NCBI GenBank assembly: GCA_025603075.1
Contig: MU626358.1
Location: 1 to 64,000 of the forward strand
Direction: 5' to 3'
DNA length: 64,000 bases
From: Neoconidiobolus thromboides FSU 785
Taxonomy: Eukaryota; Entomophthoromycota; Entomophthoromycetes; Entomophthorales; Neoconidiobolaceae
Position 1 is the first letter of the stretch. Each line of letters opens with the position of its first letter. The notes under the pieces were generated by a model, which was not told the origin of the DNA, made no database searches, and was given only the letters and a program-made list of their open reading frames with translations. The position numbers were made by a program, and so were the translations under genes. Of this stretch, positions 11,652 through 23,723 are shown piece after piece.

Positions 11652-12978
11652 TTTTTTTAATTTTTTTGAAAAAAGGTTGTTTCCATTCAATGCGAAGTTT
11701 TGTTTTTTTATCTCTAGTCAGCATCATTACGCCTGATTGGTTCAAAAGCCTCCTATTTCTTAACAAAAAATAAGGAGTGATTGAGCATTTACGAAAGTAA
11801 ATTAGCTGATTTTTATATAAACTTATTCTATTTAACCAAGGATGTTTGATGTTGTTAAATATTAATACCGCTATTGAACTAACTTTCGAAATACATTCAA
11901 TCCTCTAGATTTATGATTTCCCAATCGAAATTAATACACTTAATATAAGCTTACTATTTTAAAGGAGTTATTTTTTCATTCTAGATAAAATAAAATCTAT
12001 TTTTGAAGTTGTAATAAAATTTATTGATTAAACTGACTTAATGTAATTTGATAATATAGAACTTTTATTTAATATTAAACCAAGGGTCAATCATAATAGT
12101 AATTTTTTAACATGAAATTTTAGCTTCACTGATGATACGACTAAGTTTTACAATAATTTATAAAAATTATTTGAACACACCTCTAGTTTGAATTATTGGT
12201 AAAAAAAATCATTTTTCTAAAATTTAATATTGACACAAATAGTAAAACGTTAATTTAAAGCTATTATATGGGGGCGTTTTTTTTGATTTCATTACTTTTT
12301 CCATCTTTAAGCGCTATCTGGGTGGAAAAACTGTTAGTGAAGTTCTTAAATACAAAAATACATCCCTATAGCTTAAACAGACTAATATTTGATTCTTCTA
12401 TTTAATCTATCTGGATTTATTATTCAAAGTAGACAGTACAAAAGGTTCTGATTTAATGTCTTTACATCTTACACTAATTTAAATTAATAATAAAGTTGAA
12501 CTTTCCTTAATATTTACTTTTATAGATCTTGTATTCCTTGCTATTATTATACAGACTTTAGGACGGTCTATCAATTAAATAAACCAGTAGCTAAATTTTG
12601 ATAATAAATTACTTTCATTATAATTATAATCTAATTTAATTTTGAGCTTCATTTTTCATAACAACAATTATAGCATCCCTTAACTACAATCCTTGAATAC
12701 TTTAGTATATAATATTAAAAATAATCATTATGATAAGATAGTAGTAGGAAGCACTACCAGCATAAATTATTCATATTGGTATTTTTTAGTTTTAAAAGGT
12801 CATCTGTAGGTCTAAGTTTTCAATAATGATTTCTATTCAGCAACTCTATGACTCAAAAATGATATCAATATAATGATATTTTCACTAATTTGTTGCATAA
12901 TCAAACATGGTTTATTTAGAGTGTAGCTATACAAAAAGAGCAGGCAACTGTAGACTAGAACAAATGGTATAAATAGCT
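11652..12978. other. Gene-free spacer with one fold-back element
   Basis: Long AT-rich stretch with no coding frame. The only recognised feature is the fold-back element at 12267-12370. Confidence 0.6.
12267..12370 (-). mobile_element. Fold-back miniature element, copy 1
   Basis: Ends TATGGGGGCG and CATCCCTATA. The interior carries the family signature GCGCTAT..GGGTGGAAA read on the minus strand. About 104 bp. Confidence 0.75.
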
Positions 12979-13665
12979 TTATTTTGAAATTAAGGTAAAA
13001 TTAATAGTAGCCGAACTATTGTCAACATCATTCTCCACATTGTTATTATTTGATATCACAATATTAGCCAAATTGTCATTGAACAATTCGATTAACTCAT
13101 TAGCTTCCTTTTGTACATTTTTACCATATACATCATATGCATTCTTGGAGCTAGTATTTTTTTCAATCCTACTTTTAATATATTCCTTTAATATCAAGTG
13201 GGGTTCTTTTAGTAATAAACTTTGGGTATTTACTACTTCTAAATCTGTTATTCCATTTTCATAAATAATATCTTCTAGTTTATTCATCTGTTCATTGATC
13301 CTTTCTCTTCTATCTGAATTATTAGTTACTGTTAGTTAATTTAAATTTTGAGATGTAGAAATTACCTTTTACTTGGCGATCCAATATAGGCATAGTATAA
13401 GCATTATTACTTTTTAACAATAAAAAATAATACAAGAAAACTAATATTAAACTTACATTGGTTGATATAATAACGTTAAAATTTCGCTTTCATTTTTCTC
13501 AATTTCTTTAATTATAGAAGATAACACATAAATATTTTTATCTACAAAATCTTTGATTTTGTTATCCGATCTAAATACTGGTTCTTTATACTGCAAATCA
13601 CTGTTGAAGAAATCTAGCGTTAAGTCATCATCTAAATTCATATTCATATTTATATTTGTATTCAT
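12979..13665 (-). CDS. Unrecognised Asn-rich protein
   Basis: Three exons can be joined in frame: 13665 to about 13457; a short middle exon of about 44 bp encoding 'NNAYTMPILDRQVK'; and a last exon from about 13330 to the TAA at 12981-12979. The product is roughly 205 residues. It begins with an Asn/Met-rich head and is predicted to be mostly helical ('FVDKNIYVLSSIIKEIEKNE', 'INEQMNKLEDIIYENG'), with an Asn-rich tail. No signal peptide, membrane segment or known motif is visible. The size and all-helical build resemble a subunit of a nuclear complex such as Mediator or a kinetochore complex, but no motif supports a choice. Confidence 0.55.
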
Positions 13666-14302
13666 ACTGATTATAAAAGATAAAAAACGAATATTTGAAA
13701 AAAAAAATCTCTAAATCTATTTTGGTCTATTATAAAAACACTGAGTGTAATTGGATGTTTGGCTGCAACAGCTGGTTAGGATGCAAAATTTTCCTTTTTT
13801 TCTAAATCCTTGCAAAAAAAAAGTAAAAATGATTAATTCCAATGCTAAATTATCTAATAGCTTTTATTTGAAATCTTACATTAAAGAACAGGTATTTGGT
13901 CCAATTAAACCACAGAGTTGGCCACTTTTAGTATCCTAAATTGAGCAGATGGGGTTGAAGCCTCATGTGACATTGATTCACCAATAAGGTCGCTTCAAAT
14001 TATTCAATCTTGACTCATTAAACTGGTCTAGGAGATAAATTAAGTAAAATTGTAGCTTTTAGTAAGGAATTAAAAACTTAACCGAAAAAGTGAGCATAAA
14101 AGTTACATATTAATAAAAAAAACTCAAAAAATATAGATAAGATTCAGTTTGATCTAAATATGTAAAATAAGTTTTAAAGGAAGATTCATGTTATGGTAAA
14201 AACCAATTGGCTTGGTTGTTGTTTGGAGGTATAAATTCATAAGCAACCAAATTTTGGTTTCTTACTTTTTCTTTTTTTAACTATCTCTTCTCTTATTTTG
14301 AA
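13666..14302. other. Spacer upstream of SHMT
   Basis: Holds the divergent promoters of the unknown gene and SHMT. A 62-codon open frame at 13751-13939 has no coding character that I trust. Confidence 0.5.
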
Positions 14303-16217
14303 ATGTTACGTTCTGCTTTATCTTGCGCTAAAAAATTAAATACTAGTTTAATCACTCGTTCTGCCTTAAAGAAGTCGGTTGTAAGTCTAGTAAACCATCC
14401 TTTATTTCATTTTTTAACCCACTATAAAGCTCTCCCGTCACTTTTCCAGTGCCGTCCCAGAACAAAAAGAGGTAGCTCAACGCTAATTTCAATTATATTT
14501 TATAATCAATTTAATAGCCTTCTCAACACTCTACTAGTTTCGCTTCAGAGCAAAAAGAGGTAACCATATTTTTTTCAAACTATATTTTTACTAATGTCTT
14601 TTTCTAAGATCCTTAACCAGGGCTTAAAAGACGCCGATCCAGAACTTTTCAATATTATTGAACTTGAAAAGCGTCGTCAACGTGAAAGTATTATTCTTAT
14701 TCCTTCTGAGGTAAAATTACATTTTATTTCTATGTTAGCTTTTTTAACTTGTTTGAAGAATTATACTTCTAAAGCTGTCATGGAAGCTTTAGGCTCCGTT
14801 ATGCAAAATAAGTATTCTGAAGGTTATCCAGGTGCCAGGTAATACAAAATTTAATTTGATTCAAGGGTGAAAGTAACATATTCTTTTAAAAAGATATTAT
14901 GGCGGTAATGAATTTATTGACATGTCTGAATCTTTATGCCAAAAGAGAGCCTTGGAGCTCTTTAACTTAGACCCTGAAAAATGGGGTGTTAATGTTCAAG
15001 CTTTATCAGGTACTTTTATTTTTGTTATTTGTTAACTTGAGATACTAAGTTTTCGTCTACTAGGTGCTCCTGCTAATCTTTACGTTTATTATGGTATCAT
15101 GAAACCCCATGACCGTATTATGGGCCTTGACTTACCTCATGGTGGACAGTAATTTTTATTTGATTTACTTAATTCATTGACTTAGTTGATAAGTTTGTCT
15201 CACGGGTATCAAACTGATACTAAAAAGATCTCAGCTGTATCAGCTTATTTTGAAACCTTACCATACCGTCTTGATGAAACTACTGGTTTAATTGATTACA
15301 ATGCCCTTGAAAAGAATGCTTTACTTTACAGACCAAAAGTGATCGTCGCTGGTGCTTCAGCTTATTCTAGAAACATTGACTATGCTCGTATGAAACAAAT
15401 TGCTACCAAATCTAACTCTTACCTTATGGCTGATATGGCTCATATCTCTGGTCTTGTAGCAGCTAAAGTATTACCTGGTCCTTTTGATCATGCCGATATC
15501 GTTACCACCACCACTCATAAATCCTTACGTGGTCCACGTGGTTCTCTTATCTTTTTCCGCAAAGGAGTACGTTCCGTTACCAAGCATGGCAAAGAGATCA
15601 TGTACGATTTAGAAAACAGCATCAATTTTTCTGTTTTCCCTGGACATCAAGGTGGTCCACATAACCATACTATTTCTGCTTTAGCCGTTGCTCTTAAGCA
15701 AGCTAGCACTCCAAATTTCCGTGAGTATCAACAGAATGTGCTAGACAACTCTCGTTACTTTGGTGAAAAATTAAGAGAAATCGGTTACACCCTTGTGTCT
15801 GGTGGTACTGATACTCATCTTTTGTTGATTGATCTTCGTTCAAAAGGTATTGATGGTGCTCGTGTTGAAAGTGTATTGGAATTAGTCAATATCGCTTCAA
15901 ACAAGAACACTGTTCCAGGAGATAAATCTGCTTTTATTCCAGGAGGACTTAGAGTTGGTACTCCAGCCATGACTTCTAGAGGTTTCCTTAAAGAAAATTT
16001 TGCTCAAGTAGCTCAATTTATTGATCGTGCCGTTAAGATTGCTATTCAAATTAATAAGGAAGCTGGAGGTAGCAAACTCAAAGATTTCAAGATCTACCTA
16101 AACCAAAATGGTGCCAATCATCCAGATATCAAAGCTTTACGCCAAGAAGTTATTGAATTCTCTAAACAATTCCCAGCTGTTGGGTTTAATGTTGAAGATA
16201 TGAAGTATCCAAATTAA
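14303..16217 (+). CDS. Serine hydroxymethyltransferase, mitochondrial and cytosolic forms
   Basis: Eight exons: 14303-14380, 14430-14471, 14518-14559, 14609-14710, 14759-14838, 14894-15009, 15064-15148, 15194-16217; 522 residues. The enzyme interconverts serine + tetrahydrofolate and glycine + methylene-tetrahydrofolate, using PLP. Seen: '[17 protein letters not shown]' core, '[14 protein letters not shown]', 'HGGHLSHGYQ', '[12 protein letters not shown]', and the PLP lysine at about residue 291 in '[13 protein letters not shown]'. Exons 1-3 encode a basic, Ser-rich mitochondrial presequence ([12 protein letters not shown]..., 'LSRHFSSA'). Alternatively, translation from ATG 14594, inside intron 3, reads MSFSK straight into exon 4 and gives a 473-residue cytosolic form. 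Exons 2 and 3 are each exactly 42 bp and look duplicated. Confidence 0.93.
14594..14608 (+). promoter_or_regulatory. Alternative (cytosolic) SHMT start inside intron 3
   Basis: ATG TCT TTT TCT AAG runs in frame into exon 4, and its last AG is at the same time the 3' splice site of the mitochondrial form. Transcription starting within the 5' exons would give a protein without the presequence. Confidence 0.6.
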
Positions 16218-16347
16218 CTAATTAATGAGTTAATTTAATTTAATGCTTTATAAATAATAATGCGCTTTAGAAAAATAAAATAAAAAATTGTTAACTATAA
16301 ATTGGATATTTGCTATTTTAATAGTATAAATAATATAGTAAAAATAT

Positions 16348-18081
16348 TTAATACAATATATTAAATAAATCATTGGGGAAAATAAATGTTTGCAGGATAG
16401 CAATTAGAGTAGCAATGACAATAGTCAACGGTGTAATAATTAAACAATACTTGAAAAGTGTTAATGAGCCAATATACATCTCCTTCCTTAGCAAAATACC
16501 TTTCCACATTAATCCAGCTAACGAGCCGGCTGGCGTAGTATTAGCTCCAAGATTACAACATATAATTATAGCCATAAAAGCAACTGCCCCAACAGCCCGA
16601 TCCATTTCGTTACTAAAATCTATCATTATTAAAGTTCTAGCTAAGAGTATTGAGGTTGGTAAATTATTTAATAATGCACAAAGTAGAGTGGTCAAAATAC
16701 TCATCCCAAATCCAAAAGCATAGACGTTACTGGGTAATACATTAATTATTGTTTGTGCCAATAATGTGGTAAAACCTCGAACGTGCATAGCTTCAACCAT
16801 AATAAACATGCCTAATAAAAATGGTAAGAGCCCCCAAGGTAGATTTTTAATAATTGAAATAAAAGACGCAAAACGGTTCAAGAATTCACTATACTTGTTA
16901 TTATTACTATCACTACTACCTTCATTATATAACTGTATTTCCATCTCTTTATTCATTGAAGGTTCATGTTTTTCTAAAGAGATGATATTGACCGACTTTG
17001 AATAATTTACTATACTATCCAAACAATCTATATCACTTTTGTAATTCTTTTTACAAATAATACCATCGCTTTTAATAGATCCATTGTTATTTAAATCATT
17101 ATCCTTCTTCAAAGTGCCATTATTAATTTGATTTAAAATAACACATTGTTCCGTTTGACGTCTACTATATTTAAGATCATAAACAACATCCCAAATCACC
17201 ATAATTAAACCAAAAGGTAATGTAGTAATCCAAACTTCAACATGCCAAACTGAACAAATAATTAATGTTATAAGACATAAGATTAATATAACGCTTCCAA
17301 AGATTGCTGTAACTGGTTTGATTAATAGCTCTTTTGGATTCACTTCAATATTAATAACATTGTTAGATAATCTATTCCAAAATATCATTAATAATACTAT
17401 TAATTCAATAACAATTGAAAATAAAAATGGTAATGATAATAATTGCGAATAATTTAAAAAAGATATGTTATAAGCCATACTGATAACTACATTCGTTGGA
17501 TTACCAACATATAAAGCTAACGAAGCTGTATTGGCACCTATAAACTCGCCAATAAAAAAGGGTAATGGATCTATATTTAAAGCTTTAGATAAATAGCAGA
17601 TTAATGGTGTTAAAGTTAAAATCACAACGTCGTTTGAAGCTATAGCTCCAACTACAACTGTAAATAAAAAGAAAGCTACAAAAAATAATCTAATTGACTT
17701 CGAACTCCATTTACTTATTACTAACGCTAAGTATGAAAATATACCAGTATGATCTAAGGATATACATATATATGCTAAACTAAATATCAATACTAATACA
17801 CTTAAAGGCTGTATACTATTTGGGCTTCCGATAATACCATTACTAAAATCCTTAATCGAAATGGAAGTGGTAGCCAGTAATAAAACACTTGTTATAATTG
17901 GAGAAGTAGAATAATTTAATTGAAATTCTAGCTTTTTCCTATTATGTTTGAATGGTAGCTTAATAATTATTGGAAATTGAATCAAAATGATTTGGATTAA
18001 AAATAAAGCTAATACAATCCATGTGCGAAAGCTCGAAGTATCGTAATTTAGTCCATTAGTATTCTCTTTCAATTTTAACAT
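16348..18081 (-). CDS. ArsB/CitM-type ion transporter
   Basis: Single-exon gene of 577 residues with about 11-12 hydrophobic segments in two halves, separated by a polar loop (about residues 300-400) rich in Asn/Ser/Lys. First-half motif 'GAIASNDVVILTLTPLI' and 'YVGNPTNVVIS', and second-half motif 'CALLNNLPTSILLARTL', are the paired Asn-rich re-entrant signatures of the ion transporter superfamily (ArsB, CitM, NhaD, DASS). The substrate cannot be read from the sequence: arsenite, citrate or another anion, or sodium/proton exchange, are all possible. It is read convergently with SHMT, 130 bp apart. Confidence 0.8.
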   Translation of the reverse strand: MLKLKENTNGLNYDTSSFRTWIVLALFLIQIILIQFPIIIKLPFKHNRKKLEFQLNYSTSPIITSVLLLATTSISIKDFSNGIIGSPNSIQPLSVLVLIFSLAYICISLDHTGIFSYLALVISKWSSKSIRLFFVAFFLFTVVVGAIASNDVVILTLTPLICYLSKALNIDPLPFFIGEFIGANTASLALYVGNPTNVVISMAYNISFLNYSQLLSLPFLFSIVIELIVLLMIFWNRLSNNVINIEVNPKELLIKPVTAIFGSVILILCLITLIICSVWHVEVWITTLPFGLIMVIWDVVYDLKYSRRQTEQCVILNQINNGTLKKDNDLNNNGSIKSDGIICKKNYKSDIDCLDSIVNYSKSVNIISLEKHEPSMNKEMEIQLYNEGSSDSNNNKYSEFLNRFASFISIIKNLPWGLLPFLLGMFIMVEAMHVRGFTTLLAQTIINVLPSNVYAFGFGMSILTTLLCALLNNLPTSILLARTLIMIDFSNEMDRAVGAVAFMAIIICCNLGANTTPAGSLAGLMWKGILLRKEMYIGSLTLFKYCLIITPLTIVIATLIAILQTFIFPNDLFNILY

Positions 18082-19593
18082 CTTTATCGACTCAAGGTGT
18101 TTTTCTTCATCTATTTATATTTCAAGTGTAATGATTTAATTTTTACAACTTCCTTGCGTTTTTTTGAAAAAAATCTTGATGGGAAATTGCTAAGTTTTCA
18201 TAAATTTTAAATGAGCTAATTTAAATTAAGATTTATGATTTTGATTATTCAAAAGTTACCATTAAATACTGTCAACCAGTCAATGAAAATAAAGCTTACA
18301 TCTATCAAATTGTATGCTCTAATAATTCCAACAAGTGGTAACTTACAAAATTTCTCCACCTTTTAACACTAAATTATAGAAAAAAGCATATTACAAAGTT
18401 ATAGCCTACTTTGTATCCTTTTTGATAACTAAAACTATATGCCCTTGCCCAGCTGCTTATTTGGTCTTATTGAAAGTGTCTCTACTAAACTAGATACTCA
18501 TATATATCCTTCTCATCTTCTTTTTTAGCTTCTATTATGGATGATTTATTAGCTTTTTTAAAAGTGTTCTTGGCAAAAGTTAATCGTTTCCACATGTCAA
18601 GGAAGTGACCATTCTATTTCTCTTGGGGACCATAGCTGCTTATTATTCATAAAACCTTATATTGTTTAGTTGAATCCACTTCTATCGGTAACTCTATAAG
18701 TTTTTTCGAATATACTAGCTTCGATTGTGTATCACCAAATATTATCTTGGAATGGATTATCAATTTGAATGTTCCGAGATTGAGTAGAATTAGTAGGAAT
18801 TGTGAAGGAACAAAGTTATAGGACTTGAAGCTGAATTGTTATAATTGGTACTATTTGTTCTGCCTAGTCATTTAGGTACTAGTATACATTTGGCCCGTGT
18901 TTGGCTTGGTATATAAATTTTTGTTTGTGCCTTATATCCATCTTAACTACCACTTGATTCTCGTCCATCTTAAAGCTTAGTCTTATTATTTAAAAATGTG
19001 TAATTTTTTTCAAGTAATGTGTTACATTAAGAGACCAAAAGTGAAATACATTTGAAATGCACATGTTTTATTTTTATAATAAATTAGATAGGTTTTATAG
19101 CTGCTATGGAAAGTATATTAAATTGATGAATTAAGAGTAAAATAGAATGCTAAGTGGTTAAATACAATTAAATCCTTATATAAATAAAAGTCTATTGATT
19201 TTATATTTTTGTTTTACTAATTTCATTCTGAGATTTCATCCATCAAAATTATTGGAGTTTTTATTGAAAACTTGATGGACTTTGCTAATGTTAAATTACG
19301 GAACAATATCATTGAGCTCTCTATATTATATTCTATGTCTACAATTGTAGTAACCTAAGCTCAAAATAATTTTTTTTAGCTTTGATTTTGGAAAATCAGA
19401 GTTTCACCAAACTTCTATATATTTTAAGCTGTATCTATTGGCAAAATAAAAATTTAATACGTAAAAAATTCCTCATAAATAATTTATACTTAAAATCAAA
19501 TACATCAATTAAATACAATTGTACTGAATAAGATCAATAATAACATATTCATTAATCTAGATTTCTATTAAAAATTTCATTCCTTAAAAAACA
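18082..19593. other. Gene-free spacer
   Basis: No usable coding frame. The part at about 18400-18960 is less AT-rich and has short open pieces with stops, which suggests an eroded gene or element, but no family is recognisable. Confidence 0.5.
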
Positions 19594-19695
19594 AAATGGG
19601 GATATATTTTTTTGTTTAAAATTTTGCTAGTAACTTTCCGCTCAAATAGCGCTCAAAAGATGGAAAAAGTGATCAAACCAAAAACATCCTCAAAT
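19594..19695 (+). mobile_element. Fold-back miniature element, copy 2
   Basis: Starts AATGGGGATATAT and ends ACATCCTCA. It carries the central CCGCTCAAATAGCGCT hairpin, intact here. Confidence 0.75.
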
Positions 19696-19930
19696 CTATT
19701 ATAATAAAACAATATAACATAATAAAGTACAAGATAACATTAAAAAAATTGTATTTTTTTTAATAATTAATAATAAAATTGGTCCATAGTATAGGTAGCT
19801 TGATCATCAATGGAATTAGGTAATAAGGGTGGGAAATTTACTTTAAAGTTGACATAAAATTATTTTAAAAATAGTATTTAAATTTATAAACTAAGTTAAA
19901 AGAGGTAACATATAAAATTTCAAACTCAAT

Positions 19931-21183
19931 TTATGCCCAAACCTAAAAAATAATACACATTAGTACCTTACATCAAATTAATATACATATAACTTACTTT
20001 AAGCATAGTATCCCATGAACCAGTGCAAAGTGCCATACCATCAGATGAAACTCCAAGGCATGAAACACGGTTATCATGACCAGTTAATACTCCAACACGC
20101 TCTCCTTTCAATGTATCCCAAACATTACAACTATAATCATCATACCCAGCGAAGAGTAAACGTCCAGAGGAAGAAAAGGCAACAGAAGTAACTCCGCTTA
20201 AAATATTGTCATGTACATATTGGTTTAATTCCCGATCAGCTCTTAAATCGAATAAGCGGCATGAATTATCATCTGAACCAGTCCCAATAGCATTGCCATT
20301 AGGGAAAAATCTAAAATAAAGTTAATTTCCTTATTATTAATAGCAAATCCATTAATTACTGAACAGCATTGATATCGTTTTCATGTCCAGCAAAAGTTTG
20401 TACACAACGTCCAGAACGAATATCCCATATCTTAGCAGTGGTATCACAACCACCTGAAACGAATATATTCTTATCTGGAGATAATGAAAGGCTAATTAAA
20501 GTCAACATTAGTTCGTCATATTATTCATCTTATAACTCTAAAATTACCTCATGACATCCCCAGTATGATCATTGAATTCGGTAATTTTTACTCCAGATTC
20601 GATATCCCATAAAATACAAGACATATCACCAGAACAGGTAAGGATCTGACGATCACTTAAGAATCTACAACAAGAAAGGTAGCCAGTATGTGAACTTAAC
20701 TCACGAGATACTTTAATTGGACCTTCACGAGAAGATAAAGCATAAATGGAACAAATGTTATCTAAACCACCACAAGCTACTAATCCACCGGATGGGGCAT
20801 AGGCACATGTCATTACCCAAGATGATCGTAATGGGATGGCATATAATTTGTTGGTGGAATAAGCATCCCAAACTAAAAGTTTACCGTCTTGGGAAGCGGA
20901 TATTAAGTGGCGTTCGTCTTGTGACCAATGCATGGCATAAATTTTAGCCAAATGGCCTTTCAGGGTACGACGTACTTTTATATTTACTCGTGGCAAAGGT
21001 TCAAGTTCAGAAGCCATGGCTTTTACTAAAAGATTTCAAATTGAAGTTAGAAATATGAACTGTATTATAGAGTGATCACTTACAAGTGGTATCAGCAAGC
21101 GAATCCTTTTTAATACGTATCTTTTCATTTAAAGTTTCCGCTTCTTTTCTGGCCAAGTTGATTCTTTCAGCTATATCTGACAT
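19931..21183 (-). CDS. Heterotrimeric G-protein beta subunit
   Basis: Starts at ATG 21183; exon 1 is 21183-21084 and exon 2 begins at 21025. The last coding exon is only 12 bp (19942-19931) and supplies the final V-W-A-stop. An N-terminal helix ('[20 protein letters not shown]') that packs with G-gamma is followed by seven WD repeats, e.g. '[20 protein letters not shown]', '[20 protein letters not shown]', '[12 protein letters not shown]' and the C-terminal '[11 protein letters not shown]'. It acts at the plasma membrane with a G-alpha partner, in fungi typically in pheromone or nutrient signalling. The length and ending match conventional G-beta; a specific paralogue name is not assigned. 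Confidence 0.93.
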
Positions 21184-22496
21184 TTTTTATCAAAAGGTTT
21201 TAGTTTTAAAAGATAAGTTATATTTCTGTTTTCCTTAAAATAAATTAAAGAATTAAATTTGGAACATTAATAAAAAATGGCGAGTATATTATTGGCTTAA
21301 AAAAACTCAATTAGTTAGCATTGACCATTCCAATGTATTGTTTTTATTGGTTAAGAATGTTTTTAAATGGTTCTATTGCCTCTTTGGGTAGGAGTATTTT
21401 CCATTTATTTAAGGGGAGAGCAAGTTGAGTAAATTTTTTGTAAGCTTCTATTTAAGGTTACATATGACTTCATCCTTTTGTTTTTTTAGCCTTTCCCTTT
21501 TTTTATGAAAAATAAAATCGTGAATTTGAGTTATTAAGAATTTATAGTTAACTAAAAATATAAATAATCTTTTTCTTAGAAATAAAGTTACTTATTATAA
21601 CTTCAATAGTGTTATATTAGTTTTTTTTTGAATTTAGTATACAAAATGGTATAGCAACTCATTTTTAAACTCCAAAAAGAGTTAACATATTAATTTATTA
21701 AATAATAATTAGCATAATTTTAAACTCAATTATTAAAAAAATAAAAAGTAGCACAATGGGAACGGTTTTATTAATTTAATTAAAAAGATCACAATAAATC
21801 AATCCCTTGTTTCCCCACCGTTTGTATTGTAAACATACCAAATAAATGAACCAAGTTAAACTTTCTATAATAAATATATGAGATTGTATTAAAAAACTAA
21901 TTCTAATATTTATAAGCGTAACATATTAATAATATCGGTTACAATGATTCAACTTGAATGAAAAAACAGTAATATACGAATTATTAATTGTGCATGCTAC
22001 AATTATTACGATCAATATTGATAACCAAGACTAGTGCCTATCATGATAGCTTAAGATAAATATTAAAATAAACATATTGTGATTTAAAATAGTCACTTAT
22101 GTCTATCACAATATTTTAGCAGAGTCATCAATGTCCAAAAGAATGATCTAGAGTAGCTAGTGACATTACCAAATTTTTTTAAAATAACTCTAATATATTA
22201 TATAAAAATTTAGAGTATATACTGATAAAACATATTATGATTCTCAACGATAACAATAATAAATTAACTAATAAACATACCTACAAACATACTAAGAAGG
22301 TAAGTAATTGATAAGCGTTTGAAATTAAAAATAAAACACTATACACATGCTAAAAACTTTGCCTTTGATCAATTTTAATAATTAAACCTTATTTTATAAA
22401 AATATATAAAAAAATAAAACATTTCTAATGTGGTTTAGGCTTAAATCCTATATAAAAAGAAAAAATTAATACTTCCCTATTATATTAAATTTTTAT
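21184..22496. other. Gene-free AT-rich spacer
   Basis: No coding frame, element or RNA gene recognised in 1.3 kb. Confidence 0.6.
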
Positions 22497-23164
22497 TCAA
22501 ATATTACCATCAACAGCCATATTTCTAGTAGCAGAAGGGATCTTAAACGTAGCACCTTTTAATTCAGGTGTTATCATAACTTGACATCCTAGTCTTGAAC
22601 TAAAAAAATAATTAAATTAAACAAAATAAACAAAACTATCACTAAAATACAAAATCTCACGTTTCACTAAGTCCAAAAGCTAAATCTAACATATCATTTT
22701 CTTCATCCGTTGGTTCTTCTAATGAATCAAAAACCTCTTGTTCTAAAATAACATGGCATGTTGAGCAAGCTAAGCTCGATTCGCATGCTCCTTTTAGAGG
22801 TGAAACAATTTCAATTAATTTATGCTTTGGCTTTTGATTTAGTTTTAATTACCTTCTAAATCTATATTATTAGCATGAGCTACATCCAAAACGCTTGAAC
22901 CCTCAGCTCCATACACGGTTACTTTTTCTCCTTCAGTAGTTATGAAGTTGATATCTATACTGGAATTTGTTATTTTTAAGTAAATTATCAAGATGATTTA
23001 TACTTACCCTTCTCCAGGCTTCAATTTTTTTGAACCATGGGATCGAGCTAAAAAAATTATAAAATTAAACAAATATAATAATATTGAACCTTACAAGTAT
23101 TCCTCATCAGCGTATTAGTAGTCATTCTATGCGTTATTTTTAAGTTTCTAAGTAAGCGTAACAT
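22497..23164 (-). CDS. YAH1: Mitochondrial [2Fe-2S] ferredoxin (adrenodoxin type)
   Basis: Five short exons read from ATG 23164 to TGA 22499-22497. They start with a basic mitochondrial presequence ([14 protein letters not shown]) and continue as '[17 protein letters not shown]', '[16 protein letters not shown]', the cluster loop '[17 protein letters not shown]' (Cys-X5-Cys-X2-Cys), the acidic '[19 protein letters not shown]' partner-binding helix, and 'SRLGCQV' with the fourth Cys. This is the Yah1/adrenodoxin pattern. The protein passes electrons from a ferredoxin reductase in the matrix to Fe-S cluster assembly and haem A synthesis. An intron falls just before the cluster loop, so no single long open frame shows the gene. 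Confidence 0.9.
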
Positions 23165-23723
23165 TTTTATTATGATTGTTGAGTTTAAAAAAAAAATAAA
23201 GATTTTATTTCGATAGTTTTTTATTTCGAGATTTAGAAAACTTGGGTCTCTTAGCCAATCAGATCAAATCTGATTTTATAGATAAAAGATAAGATTTAAA
23301 ATATATGAAGTACTATACTAGAATAAAATAATAAAATAAAAGCGTAATTGAATATAAAATAAAACACGTTTGTATTCAGCAGTGGAGGGATATTAAAAAA
23401 AAGATGATATGTCATTAGATAATTAATCAAATCAAAAGGGTAAAAGGATAAAAGGTCTACAAAGCTAATTCAATAAATGTATCTAAATTTAAATTACAAT
23501 TCTATATTAACAAGAAACTGACTCATAAAATCTGAAACTGTCTACTTGATAAAAGGGCCAACAAAAATGGGGAAGAGTTAACGATTGAGAAACAAAAGTT
23601 GACTTTCGAACTATTAACGGTCTCTTTATCACTACCAGTATACAGTGTGATGGCACTAAGGAATGTGGACTTAAAACTAACAAATATTATTACACTATCC
23701 TGTAATATCCAAGATATTTAAAT
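23165..23723. other. Gene-free spacer
   Basis: No coding frame recognised. It separates the ferredoxin promoter from the 3' end of the small gene at 23724-24083. Confidence 0.55.

Noticed and set aside
13751-13939. 62-codon open frame upstream of SHMT
   Set aside because: Composition is mixed with no motif, and no splice partner keeps it open. It lies in the promoter region between divergent genes.
16373-17005. Plus-strand frames opposite the transporter gene
   Set aside because: The minus-strand frame encodes a full set of membrane helices and transporter signatures. The plus-strand frames are mirror images of it.
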